64,000 bases of DNA from an uncultured Porphyromonadaceae bacterium (GCA_902491625.1 CABUIO010000003.1:119650-183649), one strand, 5' to 3'. Counted from the stretch's first letter, positions 17,346 through 25,824 are shown. A program made the numbers and translations. The notes: a model not told the origin generated them from the sequence alone.

Positions 17346-19241
17346 TTACTCAACGAGATATGTATAGCCGTAAAGTCCTGATTTGTAATTATTGAGGAAC
17401 TGGCGTCCCTCCTCGGGCGAGATCTTGCCCTCCTTCATCGAGGCGCTTACCCAGGTCTCAAGGTTGCGGACAAGTTTCTTGGGATTGTACTCCACATAAT
17501 CCAGCACATCGGCCACGGTCTCGCCGTCAATCACCTGCTCGATATGGTAGCCGTTGTTGTCAACGGAGATATGCACGGCATTCGTGTCGCCGAAAAGATT
17601 GTGAAGGTCGCCGAGAATCTCCTGATAAGCTCCGACAAGGAAGACGCCGAGGTAATAATGCTCGCCGCTCTTGATCGAATGCACCGGAAGCGAATTTGCG
17701 AGTCCCTGCGGCGCTACGAAATGGGAAATCTTGCCGTCACTGTCGCATGTAATGTCCTGAAGTGTTGCCTTATGTGTCGGCTTCTCGTCAAGACGCGAGA
17801 TCGGCATGATGGGGAACATCTGGTCGATCGCCCAGGAATCCGGAAGCGATTGGAAGAGAGAGAAGTTGCAGAAATATTTCTCCGGCAACATGCGTGCGAC
17901 CTTGCGTAGTTCTTCCGGCGGATGCTTCATGGAGCGGGTGATGTCATGGACATCGCGGGCCACGGACCAGAAAAGTTTCTCGATCTGCGCCCTCGTGCGC
18001 AGGTCGAGCAGGCCGAGACTGAAGAGTTCGAGTGCTTCTTCGCGTATCTGGAGAGCATCGTGCCAGTCCTCGAACACACGCGAAGGATTGATTTTGTCCC
18101 AGATATTGTAGAGTTCGCGGGCAAGCTCGTGGTCGTTCTCCCCTACTTCTTCCGAATCGTTCCATATCGGGAGATGCGTGGTCTCAAGCACTTCTATGAC
18201 AAGCACGGAATGATGGGCGGAGAGGCTGCGACCGCTCTCAGTAATGATATTGGGCTGCGGGAGGTCGTTCTTCACACAGACATCGACAAGAGCCGAAACA
18301 GAGTCATTGACATACTCCTGAATGGAATAGTTCATCGAGTTTTCGCCGCTGCTGGAGCGCGTGCCGTCGTAGTCGACGCCCAGACCTCCGCCTATGTCGA
18401 CAAACTCGATATTAAAACCTTGCTTCTGAAGCTGCACATAGAACTGCATCGCTTCGCGGAGGGCGTTCTTGATGCGACGGATCTTGGTGATCTGGCTGCC
18501 GATGTGGAAATGGATCAGCTTCAGGCATTGTGTCAGATTGTTCTTTTCAAGGAAACTGATGGCGTCGAGGAGTTCGGCGGAATTTAGACCGAACTTGCTG
18601 ACATCGCCTCCCGATTCTTCCCACTTGCCGGAGCCGCTGCTCGACAACTTGATGCGGATGCCGAGATTGGGTTCGATGTTGAGGCGCCTGGCGACGTTCG
18701 AAATCGTCTTCAGCTCATTGAGCTTCTCGACGACAAGAAAGATGCGGCGTCCCATCTTCTGCGCGAGAAGTGCAAGCTCTATGTAGCTTTCATCCTTATA
18801 TCCGTTGCAGATGATGATACTGTTGGAATGGCTGTTGAGGGCGAGCACGGCGTGAAGCTCGGGCTTGGAGCCGGCTTCAAGGCCGATGTTGTATTTGCTG
18901 CCGTGGCTGACGATCTCCTCGACGACCTGACGCATCTGGTTGACCTTGATGGGATAAACCACGAAATTGGTGCCGGTGTAGTTGTATTCCTCCGCGGCCT
19001 TTTTAAAACAACTGGATATCTTGCGGATTCGGTCATCGACTATGTCAGGGAAACGAAGAAGCACCGGCGCCGAAATGTCGCGCACTCGAAGCTCATCCAT
19101 GACTGCCTGCAGATCAACCGAGGCGGATCCCTCCTTCGGAGTGACCTGAGCGTGTCCTTTACCGTTGATTGAAAAATACTTAAGACCCCAACCGCCTATA
19201 TTGTAAAGCTCTGCGGAATCCTCAATACGCCATTTTCTCAT
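17346..19241 (-). CDS. speA: Biosynthetic arginine decarboxylase
   Basis: 631 residues, the length of the PLP-dependent SpeA family, which converts arginine to agmatine for polyamine synthesis. The PLP lysine lies in FVVYPIKVNQ near residue 100. The glycine-rich phosphate site is VDIGGGLGVDYDGT and the C-terminal region has SLFQSLPDSWAIDQMFPIMP. The start (MRKWRIEDSAELYNIGGWG) is the one usual in Bacteroidetes. Upstream genes on the same strand are ssb and the ArgC-like gene, with argR beyond, so the arginine theme is shared across the cluster. Confidence 0.96.
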   Translation of the reverse strand: MRKWRIEDSAELYNIGGWGLKYFSINGKGHAQVTPKEGSASVDLQAVMDELRVRDISAPVLLRFPDIVDDRIRKISSCFKKAAEEYNYTGTNFVVYPIKVNQMRQVVEEIVSHGSKYNIGLEAGSKPELHAVLALNSHSNSIIICNGYKDESYIELALLAQKMGRRIFLVVEKLNELKTISNVARRLNIEPNLGIRIKLSSSGSGKWEESGGDVSKFGLNSAELLDAISFLEKNNLTQCLKLIHFHIGSQITKIRRIKNALREAMQFYVQLQKQGFNIEFVDIGGGLGVDYDGTRSSSGENSMNYSIQEYVNDSVSALVDVCVKNDLPQPNIITESGRSLSAHHSVLVIEVLETTHLPIWNDSEEVGENDHELARELYNIWDKINPSRVFEDWHDALQIREEALELFSLGLLDLRTRAQIEKLFWSVARDVHDITRSMKHPPEELRKVARMLPEKYFCNFSLFQSLPDSWAIDQMFPIMPISRLDEKPTHKATLQDITCDSDGKISHFVAPQGLANSLPVHSIKSGEHYYLGVFLVGAYQEILGDLHNLFGDTNAVHISVDNNGYHIEQVIDGETVADVLDYVEYNPKKLVRNLETWVSASMKEGKISPEEGRQFLNNYKSGLYGYTYLVE

Positions 19242-19246
19242 TTCAG

Positions 19247-19267
19247 ATTATATATGCTGTATATAAT
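19247..19267. promoter_or_regulatory. AT-rich perfect palindrome before speA
   Basis: ATTATATA and TATATAAT (8-bp arms, 5-bp spacer) lie in the 37-bp gap between ssb and speA, 5 bp from the speA ATG. It could be an operator or an RNA hairpin masking the ribosome site. AT-richness makes chance occurrence possible. Confidence 0.35.
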
Positions 19268-19278
19268 GTTATAATTTT

Positions 19279-19596
19279 TTAGTTTCTTCCGAGAAGTTCA
19301 AAAGTATCGACATAAATCTCGGTGACATTGCGTTGTATTCCGAGTTTGTCGGTGTAGGTTCTCGTGTGGAGCTTGCCTTCAAGATAGAGCCTTGTGCCTT
19401 TGCGGATGAACTTCTCGGCAGCTTCGGCATTTCTGCCGGTCATCACGATATTGTGCCACTCCGTACGCTCCATCCCGGCGCTGCTGCGCTCGTTGGTGGC
19501 GAGGGAAAAGAACGCGAGATGATTGTCTTTGGTGGGATAATGCATCCTCGGATCAGCTCCGACGTTTCCCAAAAGGATAACTTTGTTGACACTCAT
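19279..19596 (-). CDS. ssb: Short single-stranded DNA-binding protein
   Basis: 105 residues from the ATG at 19596; a TTG two codons earlier is less likely. The OB fold is complete: SVNKVILLGNVGADPRMHY, WHNIVMTGRNAEAAEKFIRKG, LYLEGKLHTRTYTD, YVDTFELLG. The protein ends directly after the OB fold and lacks the flexible linker and acidic DDIPF-type tip that recruit repair and replication partners in standard SSB. It may be an accessory SSB rather than the replicative one. It lies 14 bp downstream of the ArgC-like gene and 37 bp upstream of speA. Confidence 0.92.
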   Translation of the reverse strand: MSVNKVILLGNVGADPRMHYPTKDNHLAFFSLATNERSSAGMERTEWHNIVMTGRNAEAAEKFIRKGTRLYLEGKLHTRTYTDKLGIQRNVTEIYVDTFELLGRN

Positions 19597-19610
19597 AATC
19601 AAGGAGATTG

Positions 19611-20621
19611 TTAAAAATTCGAGGCCTTCAGGTGAAGTCCGGTCTTCTCAAATAATCCTGCGAAAAGGTTCATTATGTGCACCGCCTCTCCTGCACCCCC
19701 GCGCAGACGTGCGTCGGCCACGGAGTTGATACGGAAAACTCCGGCACCCAACTGCGAGATCTCTATAAGACAGTTGTCTGTTCCCTCGACCTCGTCATAT
19801 GACAGCTCCTTTCCGGACAGATGCGCCAGGTGATGATCGTCATAGACATCTATGACATAGCTTCTTATCTCGTCGATCGTGACGGTAAGAGGCATATCGA
19901 CCGACAGACTGACGCCTCGGCGCGTGCTCTCGTCGTCCGTTAGAAAAAGACGGGCATCGACATTTTCTCCACTCATAGAGGTAAGCATCGATGAAATTCG
20001 CCGTTCGATTGCCGTTTTATTCTTCCGGTACCCCTCCATAATGTCCCGCGCGCCCTTGACATTAAGGTCTATCCTCTCGGGAAAGCGTCCGCTTTTTCTC
20101 AGCGGATAAAGAGTCACGGCCGTTATCGACTCGACAGCTGTAGGGACAACGACCTTGCGCGATCCGCGCACCAAAGGCTTGCGGTTGAGTTCCGGGACTC
20201 CGTAGACGACGGTATCGGTCCAGTCGTCGGACTCGGCAGCAGCATCGCCCTCGGTTGTCTCGTCGTGGCATTGCAGGAAATAGGGAGCGGATGCCTCCAG
20301 CATGGCGTCGTCCGGCGAAAGGAATATGACATACCCTGATTCAGGATCTGTCTTTGAGGCGATAAACTCATCGGCCCGCTCCAGAGAAAGATCGGAGGCA
20401 GAAGCTGTGCAAAAAGCGATGTCAATGGCGTCATAGTCCAGCTTCTTTACGAATGCGAGCTTCTTCTCGCCCACAAGTCCGTGGTGCACGTCGCTGATGT
20501 CGCGACCTGAAAGTTCAGGCTGACAGACCTGAACAAGTTCGACATCCGGATGATTGATCAGGAGCCTGATCAACTCGCCCGCCTCGGCAGAGCCGGCGCC
20601 ATCAATACCGATTTTTATCAT
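19611..20621 (-). CDS. ArgC-family protein lacking catalytic residues
   Basis: 336 residues related to N-acetyl-gamma-glutamyl-phosphate reductase. Kept features are ELIRLLINHPDVELV near the N-terminus, SDVHHGLVG (43-51), VYGVPELNRK (139-148), and GGAGEAVHIMNLFAGLFEKTGL at the end. The active site is not kept. The NPGC segment carrying the nucleophile reads VPTA (159-162), so cysteine is replaced by alanine. The His-containing EHxHxPE segment is absent, and the NADP glycine motif reads GAGSAEAGEL instead of GASGYTGGEL. It is therefore unlikely to reduce acyl-phosphate. Position between argR and ssb-speA suggests an arginine-linked regulatory or scaffold role, which is inference. The frame is intact, so this is not a decayed pseudogene. 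Confidence 0.8.
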   Translation of the reverse strand: MIKIGIDGAGSAEAGELIRLLINHPDVELVQVCQPELSGRDISDVHHGLVGEKKLAFVKKLDYDAIDIAFCTASASDLSLERADEFIASKTDPESGYVIFLSPDDAMLEASAPYFLQCHDETTEGDAAAESDDWTDTVVYGVPELNRKPLVRGSRKVVVPTAVESITAVTLYPLRKSGRFPERIDLNVKGARDIMEGYRKNKTAIERRISSMLTSMSGENVDARLFLTDDESTRRGVSLSVDMPLTVTIDEIRSYVIDVYDDHHLAHLSGKELSYDEVEGTDNCLIEISQLGAGVFRINSVADARLRGGAGEAVHIMNLFAGLFEKTGLHLKASNF

Positions 20622-20690
20622 ACAGCTTTGTGAAGTAGTTTTAGTTGTTTTCTAAAAAAACAATTTTAGGTTTGGAAAGGATGAAACAAA

Positions 20691-20732
20691 GAGTGGCAGG
20701 GAAACTGTCTCAAAAGCAATCCTCTGCCACTC
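20691..20732 (-). terminator. Terminator after argR
   Basis: A perfect 9-bp stem GAGTGGCAG (20691-20699) with CTGCCACTC (20724-20732) and a 24-nt loop. On the minus strand it is followed by TTTGTTTC. It separates argR from the ArgC-like gene, though the large loop makes it a moderate terminator. Confidence 0.6.
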
Positions 20733-20790
20733 CGTAGTCGTCATCTAATCTCTTAAAGACGCTCCCCGATCTGGAAGTCAGTCTACGATA

Positions 20791-21288
20791 TTAGAAAATC
20801 GGAATCTTAGCGTTAAGAGGAAGGAAGCGCGAGAAGAGTTCGCGAGCCTGGTCGTGTGTGACGTCCTCACGCATAACGGCGAAGATTGTGTCTGTTCCCG
20901 GGATAGTTCCCAGAATTTCGGGAGCCTTGCTCATGTCGATGTCGTAGGCCAGACCATGTGCATATCCGTTGCGGGTCTTGATCACGGCGATATTTCCCGA
21001 GAAATGCAGCGAAACGAAGCCACTCTGATAGTTGGCGTTCATGTTGAGCTGACCCGACGCAAGAAGCTTATCCTTGAGGGAATTGCTGTCCGGAAGGATG
21101 TACATGTAAGTGCCACGGTCGGTCGCCACCTTGGTAGTTTTCAACATCTTAAGATCGCGGCTCAAAGTAGCCTGTGTCACATTGTAGCCATGCTCTGAAA
21201 GCATTTTGGCCAACTCCTCCTGACTGCTGATGCAGTTGTTCTTAATCAGATCTACGATAAGTTCTACTCTCTGTTTACGATTTTTCAT
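20791..21288 (-). CDS. argR: Arginine repressor ArgR
   Basis: 165 residues from the ATG at 21288, where the family N-terminus KNRKQRVELIVDLIKNN begins. An upstream in-frame start at 21333 adds residues that do not fit the family. A winged-helix domain (about 1-70, QATLSRDLKMLK in the recognition region) is followed by the oligomerisation and arginine-binding core. The motif that usually reads GTIAGDDTI is GTIPGTDTI here (127-135), so one of the two acidic residues contacting arginine is changed. A -7 element lies at 21321-21328. It is followed by a hairpin and then the ArgC-like gene. Confidence 0.93.
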   Translation of the reverse strand: MKNRKQRVELIVDLIKNNCISSQEELAKMLSEHGYNVTQATLSRDLKMLKTTKVATDRGTYMYILPDSNSLKDKLLASGQLNMNANYQSGFVSLHFSGNIAVIKTRNGYAHGLAYDIDMSKAPEILGTIPGTDTIFAVMREDVTHDQARELFSRFLPLNAKIPIF

Positions 21289-21320
21289 GATTGTGATATT
21301 TGCACTTGATTTTAATGCTG

Positions 21321-21328
21321 CAAATTTA
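21321..21328 (-). promoter_or_regulatory. -7 element of argR
   Basis: TAAATTTG on the minus strand. A TTG lies 22 bp upstream, slightly longer than the usual spacing. The leader would be about 26 bases. The surrounding AT-rich DNA could hold ArgR boxes, but I see no clear pair. Confidence 0.5.
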
Positions 21329-21525
21329 ATCAATTCCTAAATAATACATACAATTACGACCACAAAAAATTATATTAATTTATGTTAAAATAGAATCCAA
21401 GTATCTGAGTGTACCGTTTTTAAAGGGTTTTCGTTAACAATGTTAATTCTTATCATTATCAGTCGACACCGATTAATGATAAATCGGGCGAAAATGTAAA
21501 CAAATTTAACATTTATGGCAATAGT

Positions 21526-22134
21526 TCATACTGAGGGCTCATCTCCGGACTCTTTGTTCTTACGTTTGTCAATCTCGACTTTCAGACGCGCGGCCTCTTC
21601 ATAAAGCTCCTTATCCACGGCCTGGGCAAGCATCTCCTCAAGCCGGTCAAGAGGCAATGATCCAAGCGAAGTCTCAGAAGAAGTGGCTACGGCGTGACGA
21701 CGGCGCGTGGGATTGCCCCGACGCTCTATTCCCACCGCGGCAAGCACTTCCTCGGAAGTGTAGATCGGAGCGCCCATGCGGATGGCGAGGGCTATGGCGT
21801 CGCTCGAACGCGAATCTATCACAAGCTCACGCTCTCCGTCGGTGAGGTAGATGTCAGCGGCGAAGATGCCTCCGTCAATGCATTTAATCTCGATGGACTT
21901 CATGTCGAGTCCGTAAGCCCGCATGATGTTGACAGTGAGATCGTGGGTGAGAGGACGCGGAGGTATGATCTCCTGAAGCTTGCATTCGATGGACTGCGCT
22001 TCCGAGGAACCGATGACGATCGGAAGACGGCGCTGTCCGTCCGATTCCTGAAGGATAAGGGCATAGACCCCCGATTCTATTTGATTGTATGTGATGCCTA
22101 CAAGTGTCAGCAGGCGACGTTCATTGCTTTCCAT
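21526..22134 (-). CDS. Bifunctional nuclease domain (DUF151) protein with UVR motif
   Basis: 202 residues. The DUF151/BFN domain (about 5-135) shows YALILQESDGQRRLPIVIGSSEAQSIE, then LTVNIMRAYGLDMKSIEI and SRSSDAIALAIRMGAPIYTSEEVL, all family hallmarks. A C-terminal helical pair (LEEMLAQAVDKELYEEAARLKVEIDKRK) is a UvrB/UvrC-type UVR motif, a common partner in Bacteroidetes BFN proteins. Nuclease activity was assigned to a plant and a mycobacterial member; here it is inferred. The palindromic element at 22147-22480 begins 13 bp before its start codon, so its translation initiation region abuts that element. Confidence 0.9.
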   Translation of the reverse strand: MESNERRLLTLVGITYNQIESGVYALILQESDGQRRLPIVIGSSEAQSIECKLQEIIPPRPLTHDLTVNIMRAYGLDMKSIEIKCIDGGIFAADIYLTDGERELVIDSRSSDAIALAIRMGAPIYTSEEVLAAVGIERRGNPTRRRHAVATSSETSLGSLPLDRLEEMLAQAVDKELYEEAARLKVEIDKRKNKESGDEPSV

Positions 22135-22146
22135 GATTCTGAAGTT

Positions 22147-22480
22147 TAGAGGGTGTTTAAAAATAAACGTTAACCTCAGGGCGGCATATTTTAGGGAAAT
22201 CGCGCTTAAGGCAAAGGAGCATAGCGGGCTATGTGACTGCGCCGCCGGCGCGATTTCACAAAAATATGCCGGACGTAAGCTAATTTCTTATATTTTACTC
22301 ATTCTTTTTTAAATTCTCATCAAGGATGTAGATTATAAAAGTTACTTTCTGTCTCGCATCTTTGAGCGTCTTTACCCTTTTGTTTCAGTCACATAGCCCG
22401 CTATGCTCCTGAAACTGCAAGGCTAAATCCATCTCAAATTTGCGACCCTGAGGTTAACGTTTATAATTAAACATCCTCTT
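22147..22480. repeat. Composite palindromic element A
   Basis: Outer arms at about 22147-22182 and 22446-22480 are inverted copies of each other over 35 bp with about four mismatches (core TAAACGTTAACCTCAGGG). Inside are two opposed hairpin units. The left one (22183-22271) has arms GGCATATTTT and AAAAATATGCC around GGAGCATAGCGGGCTATG. The right one (about 22352-22445) has GTTTCAG and CTGAAAC around the apex CATAGCCCGCTATG at 22392-22405. A 24-bp apex segment (22216-22239) is the exact reverse complement of 22386-22409. The right outer arm overlaps the 3' end of mnmA. The apex is shared with elements at 34580, 35731 and 54461. Confidence 0.88.
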
Positions 22481-23566
22481 ATGCTTATGATTGTCTGTCT
22501 GGCGCGAGATGACGCCCGAGCCGAGACAGTAATGTCTGTCGGCGGAATATATTGCAGCGAACTGTCCGGGAGCTATTCCCTGCACGTCGCGGTCGGAGTC
22601 GATACGGTAAATTCCATCTGACAGCGTGGTAAGCCTGCCGTTGAAGAAGAATGGATTGTGGCGGTTCTTGAAGGTTATTTCCATTGATTCCGCACCCGAT
22701 GGCATAGGATCGCCGGAAATCCACTGCACTTCTGAAATCTCAAAACTGCGGCCATACTGCTTCTCCGTGTCGAATCCGCGGCTCACGTAGATGGCGTTGT
22801 CGCGGACATTCTTTCTGACCACATACCACGGGCCTCCGCTCAGTCCGAGACCTTTGCGCTGTCCTATGGTGTGATACCAGTAGCCTTTGTGTGTGCCGAT
22901 CTTCTTCCCGGTCTCTATCTCGATGATCGGTCCCGGTTTTTCGCCGAGTTTGCGGCGTAGGAAATCGCTGTAATTGATCTTGCCTAAGAAACAGATGCCT
23001 TGCGAATCCTTGCGCGTGGCGTTCGGGAGCTGAATGGCCGAGGCGATGGCACGCACTTCGGCTTTCGGCATATTGCCGAGAGGGAAAAGAAGATGGCTCA
23101 GCTGCTCTTGCGTGATACGTGAAAGGAAATCAGTCTGATCCTTTACGGCATCGACGCCGGTACAGAGATAATATGTTCCGTCGCGCTCCTCCACGGAAGC
23201 GTAATGACCTGTGGCTGTCTTGTCGAATTCCTTTCCTTTAAGGCGCTCGAAATAACCGAACTTGATGATTCGGTTGCACATTATGTCGGGGTTGGGCGTG
23301 AGACCTTTCTTCACCGTTTCAAGCGCATAGGCCATAACGTTGTCCCAATATTCGTTCTGTAAGTCAATGATCTCGAAAGGAAGATTATAGCGCCGGGCAA
23401 TCAGCTGACACATCTCTATGTCCTCCTCCGCAGTGCAGCCGAGATCCTCATCTCCTTCCATTCCGATACGGATATAGAAGAGATGAAGGTCGTGACCCTG
23501 CTCATGGAGAAGATGCACAACCACGGCGCTGTCGACGCCTCCCGAAACCAATACTGCTATTCTCAT
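22454..23566 (-). CDS. mnmA: tRNA-specific 2-thiouridylase MnmA
   Basis: 370 residues. The PP-loop SGGVDS at 8-13 binds ATP, and the two catalytic cysteines are C97 (NPDIMCNRIIKFG) and C192 (DSQGICFLGKI). The enzyme thiolates U34 of Lys, Glu and Gln tRNAs. The tRNA-contact segment GYWYHTIGQRKGLGLSG is present. The C-terminus is odd: the last seven codons (RMFNYKR) and the stop lie inside the right arm of palindromic element A, so the element has supplied a new tail. The catalytic core is unaffected. Upstream on the same strand is the doxX gene, 33 bp away. Confidence 0.95.
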   Translation of the reverse strand: MRIAVLVSGGVDSAVVVHLLHEQGHDLHLFYIRIGMEGDEDLGCTAEEDIEMCQLIARRYNLPFEIIDLQNEYWDNVMAYALETVKKGLTPNPDIMCNRIIKFGYFERLKGKEFDKTATGHYASVEERDGTYYLCTGVDAVKDQTDFLSRITQEQLSHLLFPLGNMPKAEVRAIASAIQLPNATRKDSQGICFLGKINYSDFLRRKLGEKPGPIIEIETGKKIGTHKGYWYHTIGQRKGLGLSGGPWYVVRKNVRDNAIYVSRGFDTEKQYGRSFEISEVQWISGDPMPSGAESMEITFKNRHNPFFFNGRLTTLSDGIYRIDSDRDVQGIAPGQFAAIYSADRHYCLGSGVISRQTDNHKHKRMFNYKR

Positions 23567-23599
23567 TCTTGTAGATGAAGCAAACTCAATTCTTTACGG

Positions 23600-24145
23600 T
23601 TACATTTCCTCAAGTTCCTCTTTCTCGTCGCGGTTAGTCGAGTGGATGATATGCAGCGAGAGGAAATAGTCGACGGAAATTTTCCCGGGACCTACAAGGA
23701 GAATGAAGAATATGATGCCGAGAAACATCACGGGAAGATAGACAGGATTCTCCCAGCTTATCATGTATGGAAGCACTTCGGCGCGATTGATAAGATAGAA
23801 TTCCGCCACAAACATGGCAATGAATGGAGGTACAAGCATGAGTCGCGTCAGAAATCCGAACATCACGAATGCTCCGCACACCATTTCTATGCAGATCATT
23901 ACAATAAGCGATACTTCACCTGACATGCCGAGCACTGCAGGAAAGACATCCGTGAGCTGACGGAAATCATAGATCTGGCGCGTGCCGAATTGAATAAGCA
24001 TGAGGCCGAGAAACAGCCGCAGGAAAAGGCGTCCAAGATTGGAATATGAATAGCCTGTGGCGACAAGATATGCCCTCTTGAAGAACGCGAGGGGCTTCTT
24101 GCGCAACGAGTGGCTCTTATGGTTGCTCTGTTTTGATCTGTCCAT
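23600..24145 (-). CDS. DoxX family membrane protein
   Basis: 181 residues with four membrane segments (about 40-60, 76-98, 99-120 and 143-160). The LGRLFLRLFLGLMLIQFGTRQIYDF region and VCGAFVMFGFLTRLM segment fit DoxX. The N-terminus is basic and the C-terminus is highly charged (NRDEKEELEEM). DoxX proteins are linked with respiratory or redox functions in some bacteria, but no defined activity can be read here. It sits 17 bp after the DUF5106 thioredoxin-like gene, so a redox-related pairing is possible. Confidence 0.82.
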   Translation of the reverse strand: MDRSKQSNHKSHSLRKKPLAFFKRAYLVATGYSYSNLGRLFLRLFLGLMLIQFGTRQIYDFRQLTDVFPAVLGMSGEVSLIVMICIEMVCGAFVMFGFLTRLMLVPPFIAMFVAEFYLINRAEVLPYMISWENPVYLPVMFLGIIFFILLVGPGKISVDYFLSLHIIHSTNRDEKEELEEM

Positions 24146-24162
24146 AGTAAGAGACTGTTTCT

Positions 24163-25137
24163 TTATTCTTCGGATTGCTGCGAGGGTACCTCGAATGCAG
24201 CCTTCTCGGTGTAGTATTTCAACGCATCCCTCAGATTGCCGAGGCCGGCGTTTTTAAGGAGCAGAGTTCCGTCGGCGTCAACGAGGAAAAGTGAAGGCGA
24301 CAATCTGATGTCGAGAATGTCATCGAGTCCTTCGGCCGCGCCCACAGTCCAGTTCGAGGGATAATCCAGCGTCTCCTCCATCCATGAGACATCGTCGGCG
24401 TCAACATCCGGAATGATGAACGCGATGTCGAGAAGACCCTGCGATATGTAGTTCTTTATCTCGTCGTCGTTGTTGAGGGCGATACGCATCATCTGGCAGT
24501 CGTAGCAAAAGGGATCGCCAAACTCCACCAGCGTCAGTTTACCATTGGGAGCGAAGCTTGTCTTAATGCCTTCGCGCGAAGTGTAGCTGAACGCAGGCAT
24601 CGGCGAGCCGATACGCGAGGCGAGAAGCACCTTCTGCTGCGCCTGATATTTGGCTTTCAGAGTCTTGGAAACCTTCTTGTTGCGAAGCACGGCATCGAGA
24701 AATTTCAGGTAAATGTCGTCAATCCACATCTGCGCAGATTCAGGCGAATAGATGCAATATTCGGCGGCGCGGGTGAACTGAAGGAGAAGTGTCGGATTCT
24801 TGTCGAGCTTCTTGATAAGATCGTCGACTGCCGCCATAGAGACCTCTGCTTTGGCATAGCGCAAGGGTAGAATCCACGTGTAGAAGGCGTGGTTGAGCTG
24901 CTGCTGGCCCACAGCCGACTGCTTGAAATTAAAATCTTTCCAGAAATTTTTTGCGAGCCATTCCGATCGCTGAGTCCAGTCAAGTTCTTCGGGTGCCACA
25001 GGATACTGAAACAGAGGAGGTAACACCACTGTTTTCGTTTCCTCGACCGATTCATCGGTATTGTCCTGTGCGTAGCTTCCGAACGAGCATCCGAGCGCAG
25101 CGACTAACAATACATATCTGATATAGTGGAATTTCAT
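24163..25137 (-). CDS. Exported DUF5106/thioredoxin-like protein
   Basis: 324 residues with a signal peptide (cleavage after SYA, residue 23). The N-terminal part (about 40-170) is a helical DUF5106-type domain. The C-terminal part (about 178-310) is a thioredoxin fold beginning GSPMPAFSY, with the redox motif CYDC at 211-214 after LTLVEFGDPF, and the cis-Pro-like LSPSLFLVDADG near 278-289. It is expected to act on disulfides in the periplasm. A cytochrome-biogenesis role is not shown. It is flanked by SGNH esterase (10 bp) and doxX (17 bp) in one transcription unit. Confidence 0.85.
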   Translation of the reverse strand: MKFHYIRYVLLVAALGCSFGSYAQDNTDESVEETKTVVLPPLFQYPVAPEELDWTQRSEWLAKNFWKDFNFKQSAVGQQQLNHAFYTWILPLRYAKAEVSMAAVDDLIKKLDKNPTLLLQFTRAAEYCIYSPESAQMWIDDIYLKFLDAVLRNKKVSKTLKAKYQAQQKVLLASRIGSPMPAFSYTSREGIKTSFAPNGKLTLVEFGDPFCYDCQMMRIALNNDDEIKNYISQGLLDIAFIIPDVDADDVSWMEETLDYPSNWTVGAAEGLDDILDIRLSPSLFLVDADGTLLLKNAGLGNLRDALKYYTEKAAFEVPSQQSEE

Positions 25138-25146
25138 GTTGAATTA

Positions 25147-25824
25147 TTATTTTACGATGTATGGTTTAACGACATTCATCCAGGCTTTGTAGCCGGCACC
25201 GGTGAGATGCAGTCCGTCGTTGGTGAAGCTTCTACGTAGTTTTCCGGTAGCGGGATCGGCAAGCGCGGGAGTAAGGTCGATGAACGTGCAGCCGTTGGCT
25301 TTGGCGATACGCTCGATCTCCTTGTTGAACGCCTTGATTGTCTTCTCCTTGCCGACAAGAGACTTGTAACGCTTGAAGTCATTGTTGACAGGCATCACAG
25401 ATTGCAGATAGACTTCGGTAGAAGGAGACAGCATCCTGATGTTCTTCACAAGGCGCTCATATCTGGTCGCGAGCTGCTTCACCGTGAGATTATGAGAGAC
25501 GTCGTTGATTCCGATAAGAAGGAAAAGTTTCTTGGGTTTTCCAAGCATGACCTGAGCGGTACGTTTCTCCACGCCACTGATGACGTCGCTGCTGATGCCG
25601 CGGTTCTTGACGTTAGGCATGTTGAGCAATTCCTGAAACTCTCCGCCGTCAGTGATGGAATTGCCAAGGAAGACAATGTCGTTGGAATTGATCGGCAGCA
25701 ATTCAAAGAGCGAGACCTTGCGGTCGTAGTAGCTGTCGGCTTTTGCATCGACAGCGGAGCATATTCCGAGAATCATCATCGGAACAAGCACCATCAGTCT
25801 GAAATATATTTGTAGTCTTTTCAT
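25147..25824 (-). CDS. Exported SGNH/GDSL-type esterase
   Basis: 225 residues with an N-terminal signal segment (about 1-30). All SGNH blocks are visible: nucleophile Ser56 in FLGNSITDGG, Gly in KNRGISSD, Asn in LIGINDVSHN and the Asp/His pair in NDGLHLTGAGY. These enzymes remove acyl groups from sugars or lipids; the nearest functional relatives in Bacteroidales are sialate or carbohydrate acetylesterases. The start overlaps the stop of the upstream sugar kinase by 4 bp (ATGA), which suggests deacetylation and phosphorylation of a related amino sugar, as an inference. Confidence 0.9.
   Translation of the reverse strand: MKRLQIYFRLMVLVPMMILGICSAVDAKADSYYDRKVSLFELLPINSNDIVFLGNSITDGGEFQELLNMPNVKNRGISSDVISGVEKRTAQVMLGKPKKLFLLIGINDVSHNLTVKQLATRYERLVKNIRMLSPSTEVYLQSVMPVNNDFKRYKSLVGKEKTIKAFNKEIERIAKANGCTFIDLTPALADPATGKLRRSFTNDGLHLTGAGYKAWMNVVKPYIVK

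Noticed and set aside
19611..20621. Calling this gene a functional argC
   Set aside because: The catalytic Cys and His segments are missing, so the enzyme name would mislead.
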